From NCBI GenBank assembly GCA_036023115.1, contig JAYKKT010000076.1:3658001-3722000 (forward strand): a stretch of 64,000 bases of DNA, given 5' to 3'. Of the stretch, positions 8,467 through 19,206 are shown piece by piece (within the stretch, counting starts at the first letter, position 1; each line of letters opens with the position of its first letter). Under the pieces are notes generated by a model. The model did not search any database and had not been told where the DNA came from. It saw only the letters and a program-made list of their open reading frames with translations. The translations under genes were made by a program, and so were the position numbers. The DNA is from Brasenia schreberi (lineage: Eukaryota > Streptophyta > Magnoliopsida > Nymphaeales > Cabombaceae).

Positions 8467-11373
8467 TATAGACACCGAAAATTTTCACTTGCGGGTTCTT
8501 AGGCCTGAAGTGAACCTTTTCGCAATCTACTTCGCTTTATGGGCGTGCCAGCTAGTTTACTTTAACTAGCAAAGTATGTTTTGAAAACAATCTGACTTTT
8601 GAAAGGCGATTGTAGGCAAGCGGGATTTTTATGTCGCAGACCTTCTTGCACCGATGCGCAAGGGTCAGTCTGTACGCTTAGAGACTTCGTTTTGAAACAA
8701 GTTTAACTCAAAATATTTTGAATGAAGAAGTGTTTTAAAACCTTTTGAAAACCATGCATTTGGGCGATTTTGACTTTGTAAGGGTTGGACGACCCTAAGT
8801 CTTGCACGATTTGATTCGGGTTTGTACGATTCTCAGATTTTAGATCACGTGGATTTGCACGTGCCTAAGTCTTTCTTTTTATCCCTTTATGGGCCACCTA
8901 GGTGTGTGTTATGAACACTCCACTACAGGGGGCGAATTTGAGCGGGAGTACGGGGCTTGCTTCGATGCAATATGCGTCCTACCTCGTGGTATGGCGTAGA
9001 TGCAATGCAAACTCACGCTACTCCAAAGGGAAAACCCGAAATTTAAAAGACAATGCCGAAGGGAAATTGCCGAAGGGAAATGACTTGTAAAGTAAATAGC
9101 CGAAGGGAAATGACTTGTAAAGTAAATAGCGGAAGGGGAAATATGGCTATATCTTAAGAGCGGAAAGGCTCAATTGTGTAAGTGTGTGTCGTGTATATAT
9201 TGAAAGACAACGCACACGACTTGAACCTTAAAACCCGAATCTTAAAGACGTAGCCGAAAGAAATACTTTATATAGAGTATATGTAGGGGCCCTTACTTGG
9301 GTCTTGTAAATAAGAGCGAAGGCTCAATGTGTGTGCGTGCTTGAATTGAAAGACTTACACACACGACATGAAATGAAACCCAAATATAAATTGCAGTATG
9401 CCTTGACTAAGGTCTTGGGAGTAAGAGCGAAAGCTCAATGTGTGTGAGTGTAGAATTGAAGTACTACGCACACGACATAAATGAAACCCAAATATAACTG
9501 CAATAAGGCCTTTACTAAGGTCTTGGGAGTAAGAGCGAAGGCTCAATGTGTGTGCGTGTGGAAAATGGAAAGACAACACACACGACTTAATTAAAAACCC
9601 CCTTGACTTAAAATATATAAATATAACTATATATTAAGGGCTGGTTAGGCCCGTGTGTGTGCAAAAAGTGTACGACTAAGAGCGGAAAGGCTCAAGTGCA
9701 CATGTGTGTGGGTGTGTCAAACCACGTTATTACAATCGGGGGGAGACGAAGCTCCTTTACTACAACCCCGTATCAAAATTTAATTGAATATAAAGCAAGT
9801 TAATGTAATAGACCAAGTTTAGACACTTACAAATAGCCGGTCCATGTTCAACTTGCTTGCACGTGGGCTCACGGTTCACCTTGGGCAGCCAAGAGGGGGT
9901 TATCCTAGGTGGCTTTGAGAGAGGTTCTATGAGGCACGGTTAGGGTCTTAGGGGAACTAAGGTTCGGCCAAGACGGGGGTTGTGTAGGGTCTGTCCTAGG
10001 GTCTGTCCTAAGGTACAGGTCACGGCCAGGGTGCAGGTTAGGTCAGCAGGGGGGTGATCAAATCAGTAGGGAGGTGGTCGGGTGGCTGGCGCGGCTGTTG
10101 GGTGCCTGGCGCAGCAGACGGGCGCCTGGCGCGGCTGCAGTGGCGCGGGGCGCGCTGTGGCGCAGGACGCGCTGCGGCGCGGGGCGTGCAGGCAGGCGAG
10201 GGGGCGCGCGGCAGGCAGCAGGGAGCGCTGTGGCGCGTGGAGCGCTGTGGCGCGTGGCGCGGCAGGCAACAGGGGCGCGCGGCAGGACTCAGGGCGCGCG
10301 GCAGGCGCTGGTTGCTCACGGCCGGCCGGGGTGAAGTTGTTGGGGTTTGTTAGGGATGGTTTGAGGCGGTTGGGGTTAGGTTAGGTCTAGTTAGGGTTCA
10401 GTTAGGGTTAGGTTGGTTCAGTTAGGGTTAGGTTCAGTTAGGGTTAGGTAGGTTCGAACCTAGGCTAGGTTGGGGTTAGGTTTACCTCTTGGAGCCGGTC
10501 CTTCTTGGCTTGAGCCCACGTCTCCACGGTTGCAGCCACTTGGTCCAGCCCACCTTGGTTGCAGCCACTTGGTCTAGACCCACTTAGCCCACATGGCTTG
10601 AACCCACCTCACCCAATGAGCCCACATGGCTAGGTCTATCACTCCCTCTCTCTCCTCCCAAATATTTGCATGCACCCTTTACATGGACCCCCTCACCTCT
10701 ATTTATAGAGATTTGAGGTGGGTCTTGGATTTGGGTTTGGGTTTGGGGTTTGGATCCATACCCAAATCCAAACACTATTTGGATCTGGATATTGGATCTC
10801 GGATATTTTCTTTGAGATCTGTATCCGATCCAAACCCAATATTTTTATGGATACGGATATGGATATTTTGATCCAGATCCGATCCAATCCAAACACTATT
10901 TGGATCCAATCCAAATCCAAACACTATTTGGATCGACCCAAACACTATTTGGATTGGCCCAAATCCAAACACTATTCATTACATGGATTTGGATCTGGAT
11001 ATATATGGTCCAGATCCAAATCAAAATTTCTTCGGACAGTCCTTCTTGGCTTCTCGAGGCGAACGATCTGTGCGGGCACTGGCTTCATCAGCGCTCCGTC
11101 TGGTGCTGGGTTTTCCCCAACTTTGTCGTCCGGACTCCGTCTCGCCGTTCTGGACTCCGTTGAGCTTTTCATCAAATGGGCTCTGCTTTCTTTTGTTTTT
11201 TTTTATCAGGGAGTGGCTTCTGAAGCTCTGGGCTTGAATCCTCTTCGGGCCTAGGGTCTTCTTTTGCCTTCTGTACCTGTTTTCACATTTCAAAACAGGT
11301 CGTCGTTTTGGCTCAAACGAGCTTTTTGGTGTTTTGAGAGTTTTTGAAAAATAGAAGATTTGGGGTGTTTACA
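8467..11373 (-). repeat. 5' LTR of element B
   Basis: It matches 1544-4446 with the same order of parts. The first dinucleotide on the plus strand is TA instead of TG (8467-8468). It has a CTTT insertion near 10810, and ends GGGGTGTTTACA at 11373, followed by the target duplication GTTGT (11374-11378). The PBS-like 10-mer is at 8541-8550, the U5 hairpin at 8551-8570 and the TATA box at 10699-10708. Confidence 0.93.
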
Positions 11374-11653
11374 GTTGTATACTTGCTTGAGATTCAATTC
11401 GATACGGGGTTGTAATAACGAAGCATAGTCTCCCCCCGCTTGTAATAACGTGGCTTGGCACACCCACACACGTGCACTCTCTTAGTTGTGCACGATTTTG
11501 AACACACACGGAACTAATCAGCCCCTAATACATAAGTATATACATGTACTTTAATTTTGTAGGGTTTTGCTTAAGTTGGGTGTGTTGTCTTTCAATTCAA
11601 GCACTCACACACATTGAGCCTTCGCTCTTATTTGAAAGACCCAAGTAAGGGCC
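11374..11653 (+). repeat. LTR A, right part, truncated
   Basis: This continues LTR A after element B. The sequence CAATTCGATACGGGGTTGTAATAACG and onwards is the reverse complement of LTR H around 63170-63500. It includes one repeat unit with GAGCCTTCGCTC near 11614. LTR sequence ends at GGGCC (11649-11653), where it meets the 3' UTR of element C. The last part of this LTR, including its U5 hairpin and terminal CTACA, is missing. Confidence 0.88.
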
Positions 11654-12146
11654 AGGGATGGGAAAGAGATACCACGGTCCCTTCTGAAGCGTCTCATGGT
11701 TAGAAATAGCACGTACTACTTGCAAGCGTCTCCTTTTTCTTTAATCCCTCTTTTTCACAAGAGAATCGATTTTTCTTTTGAATTCTGGTTTCTTTCTTTT
11801 GGAAAGAGCCTTTTGAATGGGAAATTCCTTTTGTTTGGGCCGTGTTTTCTCTTTTGGAAGGAGAAGAGAAGAGGGGAGGACTTATCCCAAGCTCACACTC
11901 GATTCATTCCAGATCAGCCTATTTAGAAATAGCACGTATTACTTGCAAGTATCTTGCTATGTTGAACTAGTCCTTTCTTTGTAAGAAGAAGGATTTTGAA
12001 ATGTAACCACGATTTTGAAGACTCCACTCTTTTACAAGTGCGAATTCTCTCACTCAGGGTCACATGACTTTGCCTTTGCACCTTATTTTCAGGTCTCAGG
12101 GCAGCTATCCCTAAAATTTTTGAAAATGGGGAATTTAATCCAAATC

Positions 12147-15100
12147 CTACACATAATACTTCTTTAAGTATTGAATATTGATGGGATCTGCTAATTTCCT
12201 ACCTTCTACATCGATCAACCAATATGAGTTGTTCGTGGTGGTTGCATGTACGACATAAGGTCCATCCCACTTGGGGTGCCACTTTCCAAGGGGATGTGGG
12301 CCACGATAGTGGATGATTTTCAAGACTAGATCCCCCACTTCAAAGTGGCGAGGTCTCACGTGTTTGCCATAATGTCGGGCTATCCTTTGTTGGTATGCAC
12401 AAGCATGATCCATGGCAAGGAGTCGCCTCTCATCTAGCAAATCTAGTTCGGCCATCCTAGCATGCTGAAGCGTCTCTAGGGGGAGGTCGAGTGCAATGGA
12501 TGTATGGAATGAATGCAGTTGAGTATGAATGGGAAGAATGGCGTTTGTGCCATAGAACAATTCGAATGGTGTGGCATTCGTGGGAGTCCGGATGGAAGTC
12601 CTATAAGCCCATAAGGCTTCATCCAGCTTCTCGTGCCACGTCCTACCCTTCTCTAAAGTCTTCTCAATTATACTAATGAGAGTCTTGTTGGTGGCTTCGG
12701 CTTGGCCGTTGCCTTGAGGGTAGTAGGGTGAAGAGAAGTGATGAGTTATGCCATACGTGTTGCACAACTTAACCATCCACTCATTCTTGAATGGGGTACC
12801 ATTATCAGATACAAGGTCTCGTGGAACCCCAAATCGAGCCAAGATATTCCTCCAAATGAAAGCCACCACATGTTGCCCCAGCACGTTGGTTAGGGAAATG
12901 GCTTCCACCCATTTGGAGAAATACTCCGTGGCTACTAAAATGAATCGATGCCCATTCGAGGCTTTTGGAAATATTGGGCCTACGATGTCAAACGCCCACA
13001 TGGTAAATGGTCAGGGGCTGACCACGGAATGCAATGCAGATGAAGGGATATGAATGGCGTGCCCATGCACTTGACATGGATGACACTTCCTAACATGATC
13101 GTGGCAATCCTTTTTCAGGGTGGACCAAAAATAGCCCCCTCTAAGTATTTTCATTGCCATCATGTTGGCATTAACATGACCTCCACATTCTCCATCGTGG
13201 AACTCATGCATCACTATCCTAGCCTCCTCTAGATCGATACACCTAAGTAGGATGCCGGTAAAACTCTTTTTGTATAAAACCCCACCCAGAATTGTATATC
13301 GGGTCGAAATCTTACGGATGAGCGCCTTATCTTTGGATGTGGCATCCTCGGCGAATCCCCTATTTTCTAAAAATTGTTTTATGTTGTAAAACCAGGGTTT
13401 TTCAATAGACTCTGGGTTATTTTGGCAAATATCCAAATCGTGTGTGGATGGGTTGGGCTCATGCCATATTTCTAAAGATCGGGTCCCTAAAATGGAATCG
13501 ACCTTTAGGGCTGAACCCAAGGAGGAGAGGGCATCGGCAATGCCATTGTCCTCTCTTCCCATGTGTGTGAGTTTACACGATTGGAAGGACTCAACCAATC
13601 GAGTGGCCAACTCTTGATATGGAAGTAGTTTCTCGTTACGTACTTGCCAAATTTTCAAAACCTGGTTTATAACAAGAAGTGAATCTCCAAAGACCTCAAT
13701 GCATGATGCCCCTAGAGTTTTCGAAATTCTTAAGCCTTGTATGAGTGCTTCATACTCAGCTACGTTGTTGGAACATTCGAAATGCTATAGGAATTTCGCC
13801 CTTTTCAGGGGAGATGAGGATGACCCCAGCACCAGCCCCTCGTTGGTTTCGTGCCCCATCGAAGTGCATCTTCCACACTTGGCTTTCGAAATTGTTTGCC
13901 AAAATGTGGTTTTGGAAATGGTTTTGTAATATGCCTTCATCAGGCATTTCAACAAGTGTGGGATATGCGTCCTCCAAGGGGAACTCAGCCACGTAATCTG
14001 CTAGGGCTTGCCCCTTAATGGAGATCTGGTGATGGTATTTCAGGTCATACTCCATTAGAAGGAGTTGCCATTTGCCCAATCTACCTATGACAATGGATTT
14101 TTCGAACAAGTGCTTGATTGGATCAAGCTTGGACACTATCCAGATCTCATGATCTAGGAAATAATGTCTGAATTTTTGGCAGGCCCAGACTAGGGCCAAG
14201 CACGTCTTCTCCATGGCTTGATAATTTCGTTCATAAGCCAAGAGAGTTTTTGAAATATAGTAGATGGCATACTCCTTATGGGTGTCATCCTCGTACTGAG
14301 CCAATAGGGCTCCTAAAGCATTTGCATGCACAGAGATGTAGAGTAAAAGCGGTTTTCCTTGCCTTGGAGGATTCAAAACGGTGGGATTAACCAGGTATGC
14401 CTTTAGTCTCTTGAAGGACCTTTGGCATTCGTCATCCCATAAGAATTTCGTGCCCTTCCTCAACAACTTGTTGAAGGGTTCGCATCTAGTCACCAGATTT
14501 GATATGAATCGGTGAACGGATTGTAATCGACCCTGGAGGCTACGAATTTGGGTGAGATTTGAGGGTGGAGCAATGTCTATGATGGCTCGACACTTAGAGG
14601 GGTCGACTTCTATACCCCTTTGGCTTACCATAAAGCCTAGAAGCTTCCCTAATTCTACCCCGAATACACATTTTTGAGGGTTTAGCTTTACTTTGTAAAG
14701 CCTAAGCCTTTCGAAAATCTTTTGCAAACATTCGATATGAGTACATCAGGTTTTGGATTTCGCCAAGAGATCATCTACATACACTTCTACGATCTCATGA
14801 ATTTGATCATGGAAGATTGTGGTCATGGCTCGTTGGTATGTCGCGCCGACATTTTTCAAACCAAAGGGCATGACTGTATAGCAGTATGTGCCCCATGGGG
14901 TTGTGAAGGCGGTCTTACCCTGATCTCGTGGACTTAGTTTGATTTGATTATAGCCTAAATAGCCATCCATAAACGAAAACATTTCATGATTTGCAGTACT
15001 ATCGACTATCAAATCTATGTTTGGTAAAGGATAATTATCCTTTGGAGTGGCTTTATTCAGGTTTCTGAAATCGATGCATATTCGAATTTTCCCATTGGTT

Positions 15101-15778
15101 TTTCGAACTACAATGATGTTTGACAACCAATCAGAATACGCAATGGGTTTTATAAATCCGGCTTTTAACTGATCTTCTAAACTCTCTTTGACTTGCGTGT
15201 GTACATTCGGGTGTATTTTCCTGAGCTTTTGCTTTATAAGTTTTACATCCGCATCTAAGGGAAGACGATGTTCGACAATGCTGGGGTCTATGCCCGGCAT
15301 GTCTTCATACGTCCATGCAAACACATCTAAATAGGTTTGTAGAAATGCAATGAATGTTGATCTTTCATGTTCATGCAAGCATGCGCCTATTTTGATGGTT
15401 TTGGGATTGAAATCATCCCCTAGGTTTACCTCTATGAAATCTCCTCCTACTGATTGGAAAGGTCTTTCAAAATCAAGAATTTTATGAAATTCTGGGAGCT
15501 CAGAAGTGGAATCTTCCTCAAGGGGATCCACTTCTGGGCTTCAATCATTCTCGTGGGTTATAGACCTGAGGGAATTTGATGCGTGATTTTCAAAAAGACC
15601 TGGCTATGCAGACGACGTTTCTTTCAAAATCCTTTTCTTTTGCCAAAGTCCTACCAGGAGCAACTATATACAAAATCTTTTTGGTATTTTCCAAATTTTT
15701 GATTTTTTAGGGTTTTTGTAAAACAAGAACTTTAGGAACTATACAAAGCACTCTATTTTTGAGTTTTTGTTTTTCCAT
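12147..15778 (-). pseudogene. pol pseudogene of element C (RT, two RNase H domains, integrase)
   Basis: In sense, the gene has RT (FRNLNKAT.KDNYPLP, MPFGLKN, YVDDLL), then the first RNase H, in which the expected Asp is replaced (LYISVHANALGALLAQ), and a second RNase H beginning FDGARNQRGAGAG. The HHCC finger and D,D-E integrase core (FDIVGP, SDNGTPF, GQAEATN) follow, with a C-terminal WDGPYVV module. Breaks: a stop near 15541; a 46-bp-scale deletion near 15595; CGA to TGA at 14746-14748 just after the catalytic YVDD; an 11-bp deletion near 13783 (frameshift in the second RNase H); and TGG to TGA at 13011-13013 before the integrase core. The product is certainly non-functional. Confidence 0.9.
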
Positions 15779-15897
15779 TGTTTTTGGTTTTTCGTCTTTT
15801 TCGATTTTTTTTTATTTTACGTTTTCCAAATGTTTTTGTATTTTTCTGAAAGGGATCTTCCATCATACCTACAAAGGGAAAACACTACGGATTAGAC

Positions 15898-18633
15898 TCA
15901 GAATAGGAGGTCTAAATCGTAGGTCTCTTCTAAGGCAGGTTCCAGGGCACCCTTGACCCAGGTGGTCATAGGGGTTGGCTCTGGCAGTATTCTGGGAGTA
16001 TAGCCGATCCCGTATCGGCTTGGGTTGGCCCTAGGAAGGATGGGCTCTAGGAGACCCTGGTTTTGTGCCCCTAGGCTTTTATAGGGGGTGTAGCCCATAT
16101 TCAACAACATATTCCATGATTTTTTATTTTTTGAAAATTGATGATATAAATCGTGGTCCTGGAACTTGTTGTCGTCCATATTGTGCTCATATGGCTTCTT
16201 GTCTAGGGGCTTTGGAAATAAGGAACGCTTGGGTCTTCCTAGAAGGGTTAAGATTGGGAGGGGGGCTGCTTTGAGCGGCCCCTTCACATACACAACCTTC
16301 CTAGGGTTGTTTAACACGAGCCTTGGTGGCTCAATCACAATCTGCCCCAGGTTAGCCTCATGGGCCTAGGAGCTCGATAAACAAGGGGAGTTTATGATCC
16401 CCTGAAGTTGTGGGTGACTCTCACCTAGGATCACCACGACCTGGTCCCTGAAAGGGATCTTGACACACCTGTGGAAGGTGGATGGCATAGCGCACAAGCT
16501 GTGTATCCTGGGCCTTCCCAGCAACAGGTTATAATGGGGGTGGATGTCCAAGACATGGAACACCCCCGTGTGTGTGATCCCTCCCGTTTCCATCGAGAGT
16601 TCGATCGATCCTAATGGCCTAGACGCATTCCCATCGTATCCAATGATAACGATGGGGCTTGGGTTCACTGAAGTCAAGTAGGGTCTATCTACATCATCTT
16701 CCGAGAAAGTGATGGGCGACTTTGCTCCTATTAAAGCCACTTGGGCAGACAGGGATTCCAGACTTATGTTCGAATCAACCTTGGCTCTTTCTAGAATTTT
16801 CTCTAGCACGAGTCTATGCCTAGGCGAGGTTTGTATAAGCTCTAAGATAGACATGTGAATAGGAATCTTTGAAAGGTGGTTTTCGAAGTCATAAGGATTT
16901 AGGATGACTTTATCCTTGTATGCTTTTGGCAGAACTCCAGGAATACATGCTTTTAAGGGGCCAGGCACACTGACCACCTTTTTAGCACTTTGTAGGTGCG
17001 GGGCTTGATAGATCCTTCTGGATCTAGTCACTTCCCCTATGACCAACCTAGGGTTCGCACTAAAATTGGCTCTAAGTATGAGTTGAGGAGCACCTTGAAG
17101 TTTTAGAACCGGTTTAGCCGGGGATTCAGCTTTTGGTGGTCCCCGGATGACGACTTGGGCGGGCTTCTTGTATAGTACAAGAATGGGCGCACAAGTGGGT
17201 CGACCAGACTCAGAATTTTGTGGTAGTTCCTTTGAAAAGGTGAGGGTACATACCTCCTTTCCTTTCCCACTGCTACTGGCGTGCTTGAGAAAGGGTTCTT
17301 TGAAGATAGCTTGAGGTGGCTCAGGTTCCACAGTGACTTGGAGCCGGCTCTCCGCTATCAAGTTCTCGATTTTATTTAAAAGGGAGAAACAGCGTTTGGT
17401 ATCATGGCCTTTGAGCCGATGATACTTGCAAAATTGATTTAAATACCCCCCTTTGGAAGTGACTCCTTCGGGGATTTCGGGAAGTTCTATCATGCCCTGA
17501 GCAAGTAGGAGGTCTAGGACCTCCGACACAGGTTGCCCCAGCGGTGTGTATTCCCGTTTTTCAATTGGTTTTTGAAAGGTTCGCTCCCTTTTATTTTCTA
17601 ACTTTTCAAAATTTTTGGAAGTGCCTGCCACGCCTGGATCCACCCGGACATTGGCGATTTTATGGGGTTTTGCCCCTTTGTCCATCGTGGGTAGCCCATA
17701 AGTGATGGGCTTTTCCAAGCGGGTTTTAGAAACGGCACTTCCTTTCCATAAGTGATCGTATGTCCCTTTTCTCAAGTTTGTTTTGAAAAGGGATACCTTT
17801 TTGATCAACTTATGGAAAGTTGAGATCTCATGGAGCGAGAGAAGGGTTTTTAACTCGCTTTTAAAGTTATCTAGGATGAGCATGACTGCGCATCCTTCGG
17901 ATATGGGCTCTCGCACTTGGCCCAAAAGTGACCTCCATCGTATAATGAAGGCATGTACGTCTTCGTTCATGCCTTGCTTTGTATCCCTTAAAGTGTTTAG
18001 AGTCGGCGTGACTTCTACGTTGTGTGCAAATCTTTGCATGAAGCAGTTCGCTAACTCTTCAAAAGTAGCGAACTGGCTTAAGTCGTAGGAAGCCAGCCAT
18101 TTGGCAGCTGTGCCTTTAAGGGATAAAGGGAACCAATACACCCATTTCATCGAGTCCTTTTTCTTCTTATGGGCTCGACGAGAGAAAAGTTGCAAGTGAG
18201 ACCTAAGGTCTCCCATGCCGTCATACTGATGGAAGTTCGGTATTTCATCGTCACTGTCTGTTTCGTAATCCATAGGAAGGAAATCAGATAGGGCGTAACT
18301 TCTTTTCTCTTTATTTTACCCTTTCAGCACCGGTTGTAGGGCTTTACGGTCCTTTTGTGTGAAGGACTCGTGGTATCGGTTGCCTTCCATTACGGAGGCC
18401 TCTTTGTGCTTGTGAGGTTTTTCAGATTTTCTTTTAGCCTTTTGTTCACCGTTTGATGAACATGAATCGCCTACTTCAGCCTCTTGGCTGAGAGCATCGA
18501 TTTTGACCTCGAATTCCCTTCTCAGGTCCTCTATCTCGTCTAGTTTGATCTTGTTTTTGAAAATCCTCCTAGAGTGAGAACTTGATGCGCATGAGCCTTG
18601 GCTCGACACTTCACTTGGGTTGGATTTTGACAT
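15898..18633 (-). pseudogene. gag-pro pseudogene of element C, protease active site deleted
   Basis: The order is N-terminal helix (KLDEIEDLRREFE), Retrotrans_gag-type domain (MKWVYWFPLSLKGTAAKWL), a finger-like CKYHRLKGHDTKRC, protease region, and a C-terminal G-patch (NMGYTPYKSLG..NQGLLEP..RYGIGY). Stops: CAA to TAA at 18316-18318 and CAG to TAG at 16366-16368. A 129-bp in-frame deletion with its junction at 16679/16680 removes exactly the segment that in E holds the protease LVDGGGGLNILP active site, while the flanking frame stays open. Confidence 0.9.
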
Positions 18634-18710
18634 GCTTTCAAGCCTTTTTTCAAAATTCTTAAGTACAAGTAAAGAAAAGAAAGTTTAAAACAACACCTCT
18701 TTGAAATTGA

Positions 18711-19206
18711 GTTTCAGGTTTTAGGAATATACATGATGTAAACTTACCCGAATTTAAATTGCAACTCTACATTCCCAAATTAAATTGCTGAATTGAAAGT
18801 AAGGTAAATTATCTATACTAGCATAAGCATAGAGGGGGTAGAGAGTATAGAGTGATTATAGATTATATTGGAGTAGAAACACAATCAAATACATAGAGTG
18901 CGTGTGTGTAAGAGTGAAGATTCTATAAATGTAATTGAAATGCATCAAATCTAATCACTATTACAATGTGGAGGGAGACTTTGCTCCATTAATACAACCC
19001 CATTTCAATTGAATTTATATGGAAGAAGGCTTTAAAAACAAAGGAGGATATACTTACAGATTTTTGCCTCCAATCGGCTGGAATTCCAAGAGTGGAATCC
19101 GGCCAGCCCTTCTTCTTCTTTTCTTCAACTCTCACACTCTCTCAAGCCTATTTCTACCCTCTTTTTTCCCTCTCTTTCCCTTCACTTGCAGCTCACGGTT
19201 CTCTCC
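18711..19206 (-). repeat. LTR I, left fragment (diverged LTR subfamily)
   Basis: After homology to the D/E leader stops near 18700, this AT-rich stretch shows diverged LTR sequence (TGGAGGGAGACTTTGCTCC, AATACAACCCCATTTCAATTGAATTT). It corresponds to GGGGGGAGACTATGCTCC..ACAACCCCGTATCAAATTGAATTT in the other LTRs. TGTAAAC at 18737 may mark an LTR edge, but no PBS lies next to it. It continues at 22686 on the far side of the solo LTR. It may be the 5' LTR of element C with its inner end lost. Confidence 0.6.
19202..19206. other. Target site duplication of the solo LTR (TCTCC)
   Basis: TCTCC precedes the LTR start at 19207 and is repeated at 22681-22685 immediately after its end. This shows that a complete element once inserted here. 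Confidence 0.93.

Larger units (their letters stand above)
1544..11373 (-). mobile_element. Element B: young non-autonomous Ty3-type LTR element with a Gag/G-patch ORF
   Basis: B is complete, 9830 bp, with LTRs of 2903 and 2907 bp that are near-identical by eye (a 4-bp CTTT difference and scattered substitutions). It has a 5-bp GTTGT target duplication, a primer binding site at 8446-8463 and a polypurine tract next to 4447. Sense is the minus strand. The 4.0 kb interior has one ORF, a Gag N-terminus plus G-patch with a single stop. No capsid-type Gag domain, protease, RT, RNase H or integrase is open. Short decayed RT and integrase pieces remain at 5760-6430. It must therefore have moved using proteins from another element, probably of the D/E type that shares its primer binding site. 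It resembles the class called TR-GAG/LARD elements. Confidence 0.92.
11654..18710 (-). mobile_element. Element C: decayed Tat-type element, LTRs missing
   Basis: C contains the 3' UTR (11654-12146, with the decayed hairpin at 11671-11700), pol (12147-15778), a short non-coding link with the acceptor-like site near 15869, gag-pro (15898-18633) and the first part of the leader (to about 18710). Compared with D and E it is more mutated. The left end is fused to LTR A. The right end loses homology to the D/E leader before the primer binding site, so neither LTR nor PBS is left in place. No target duplication can be tested. Confidence 0.85.
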
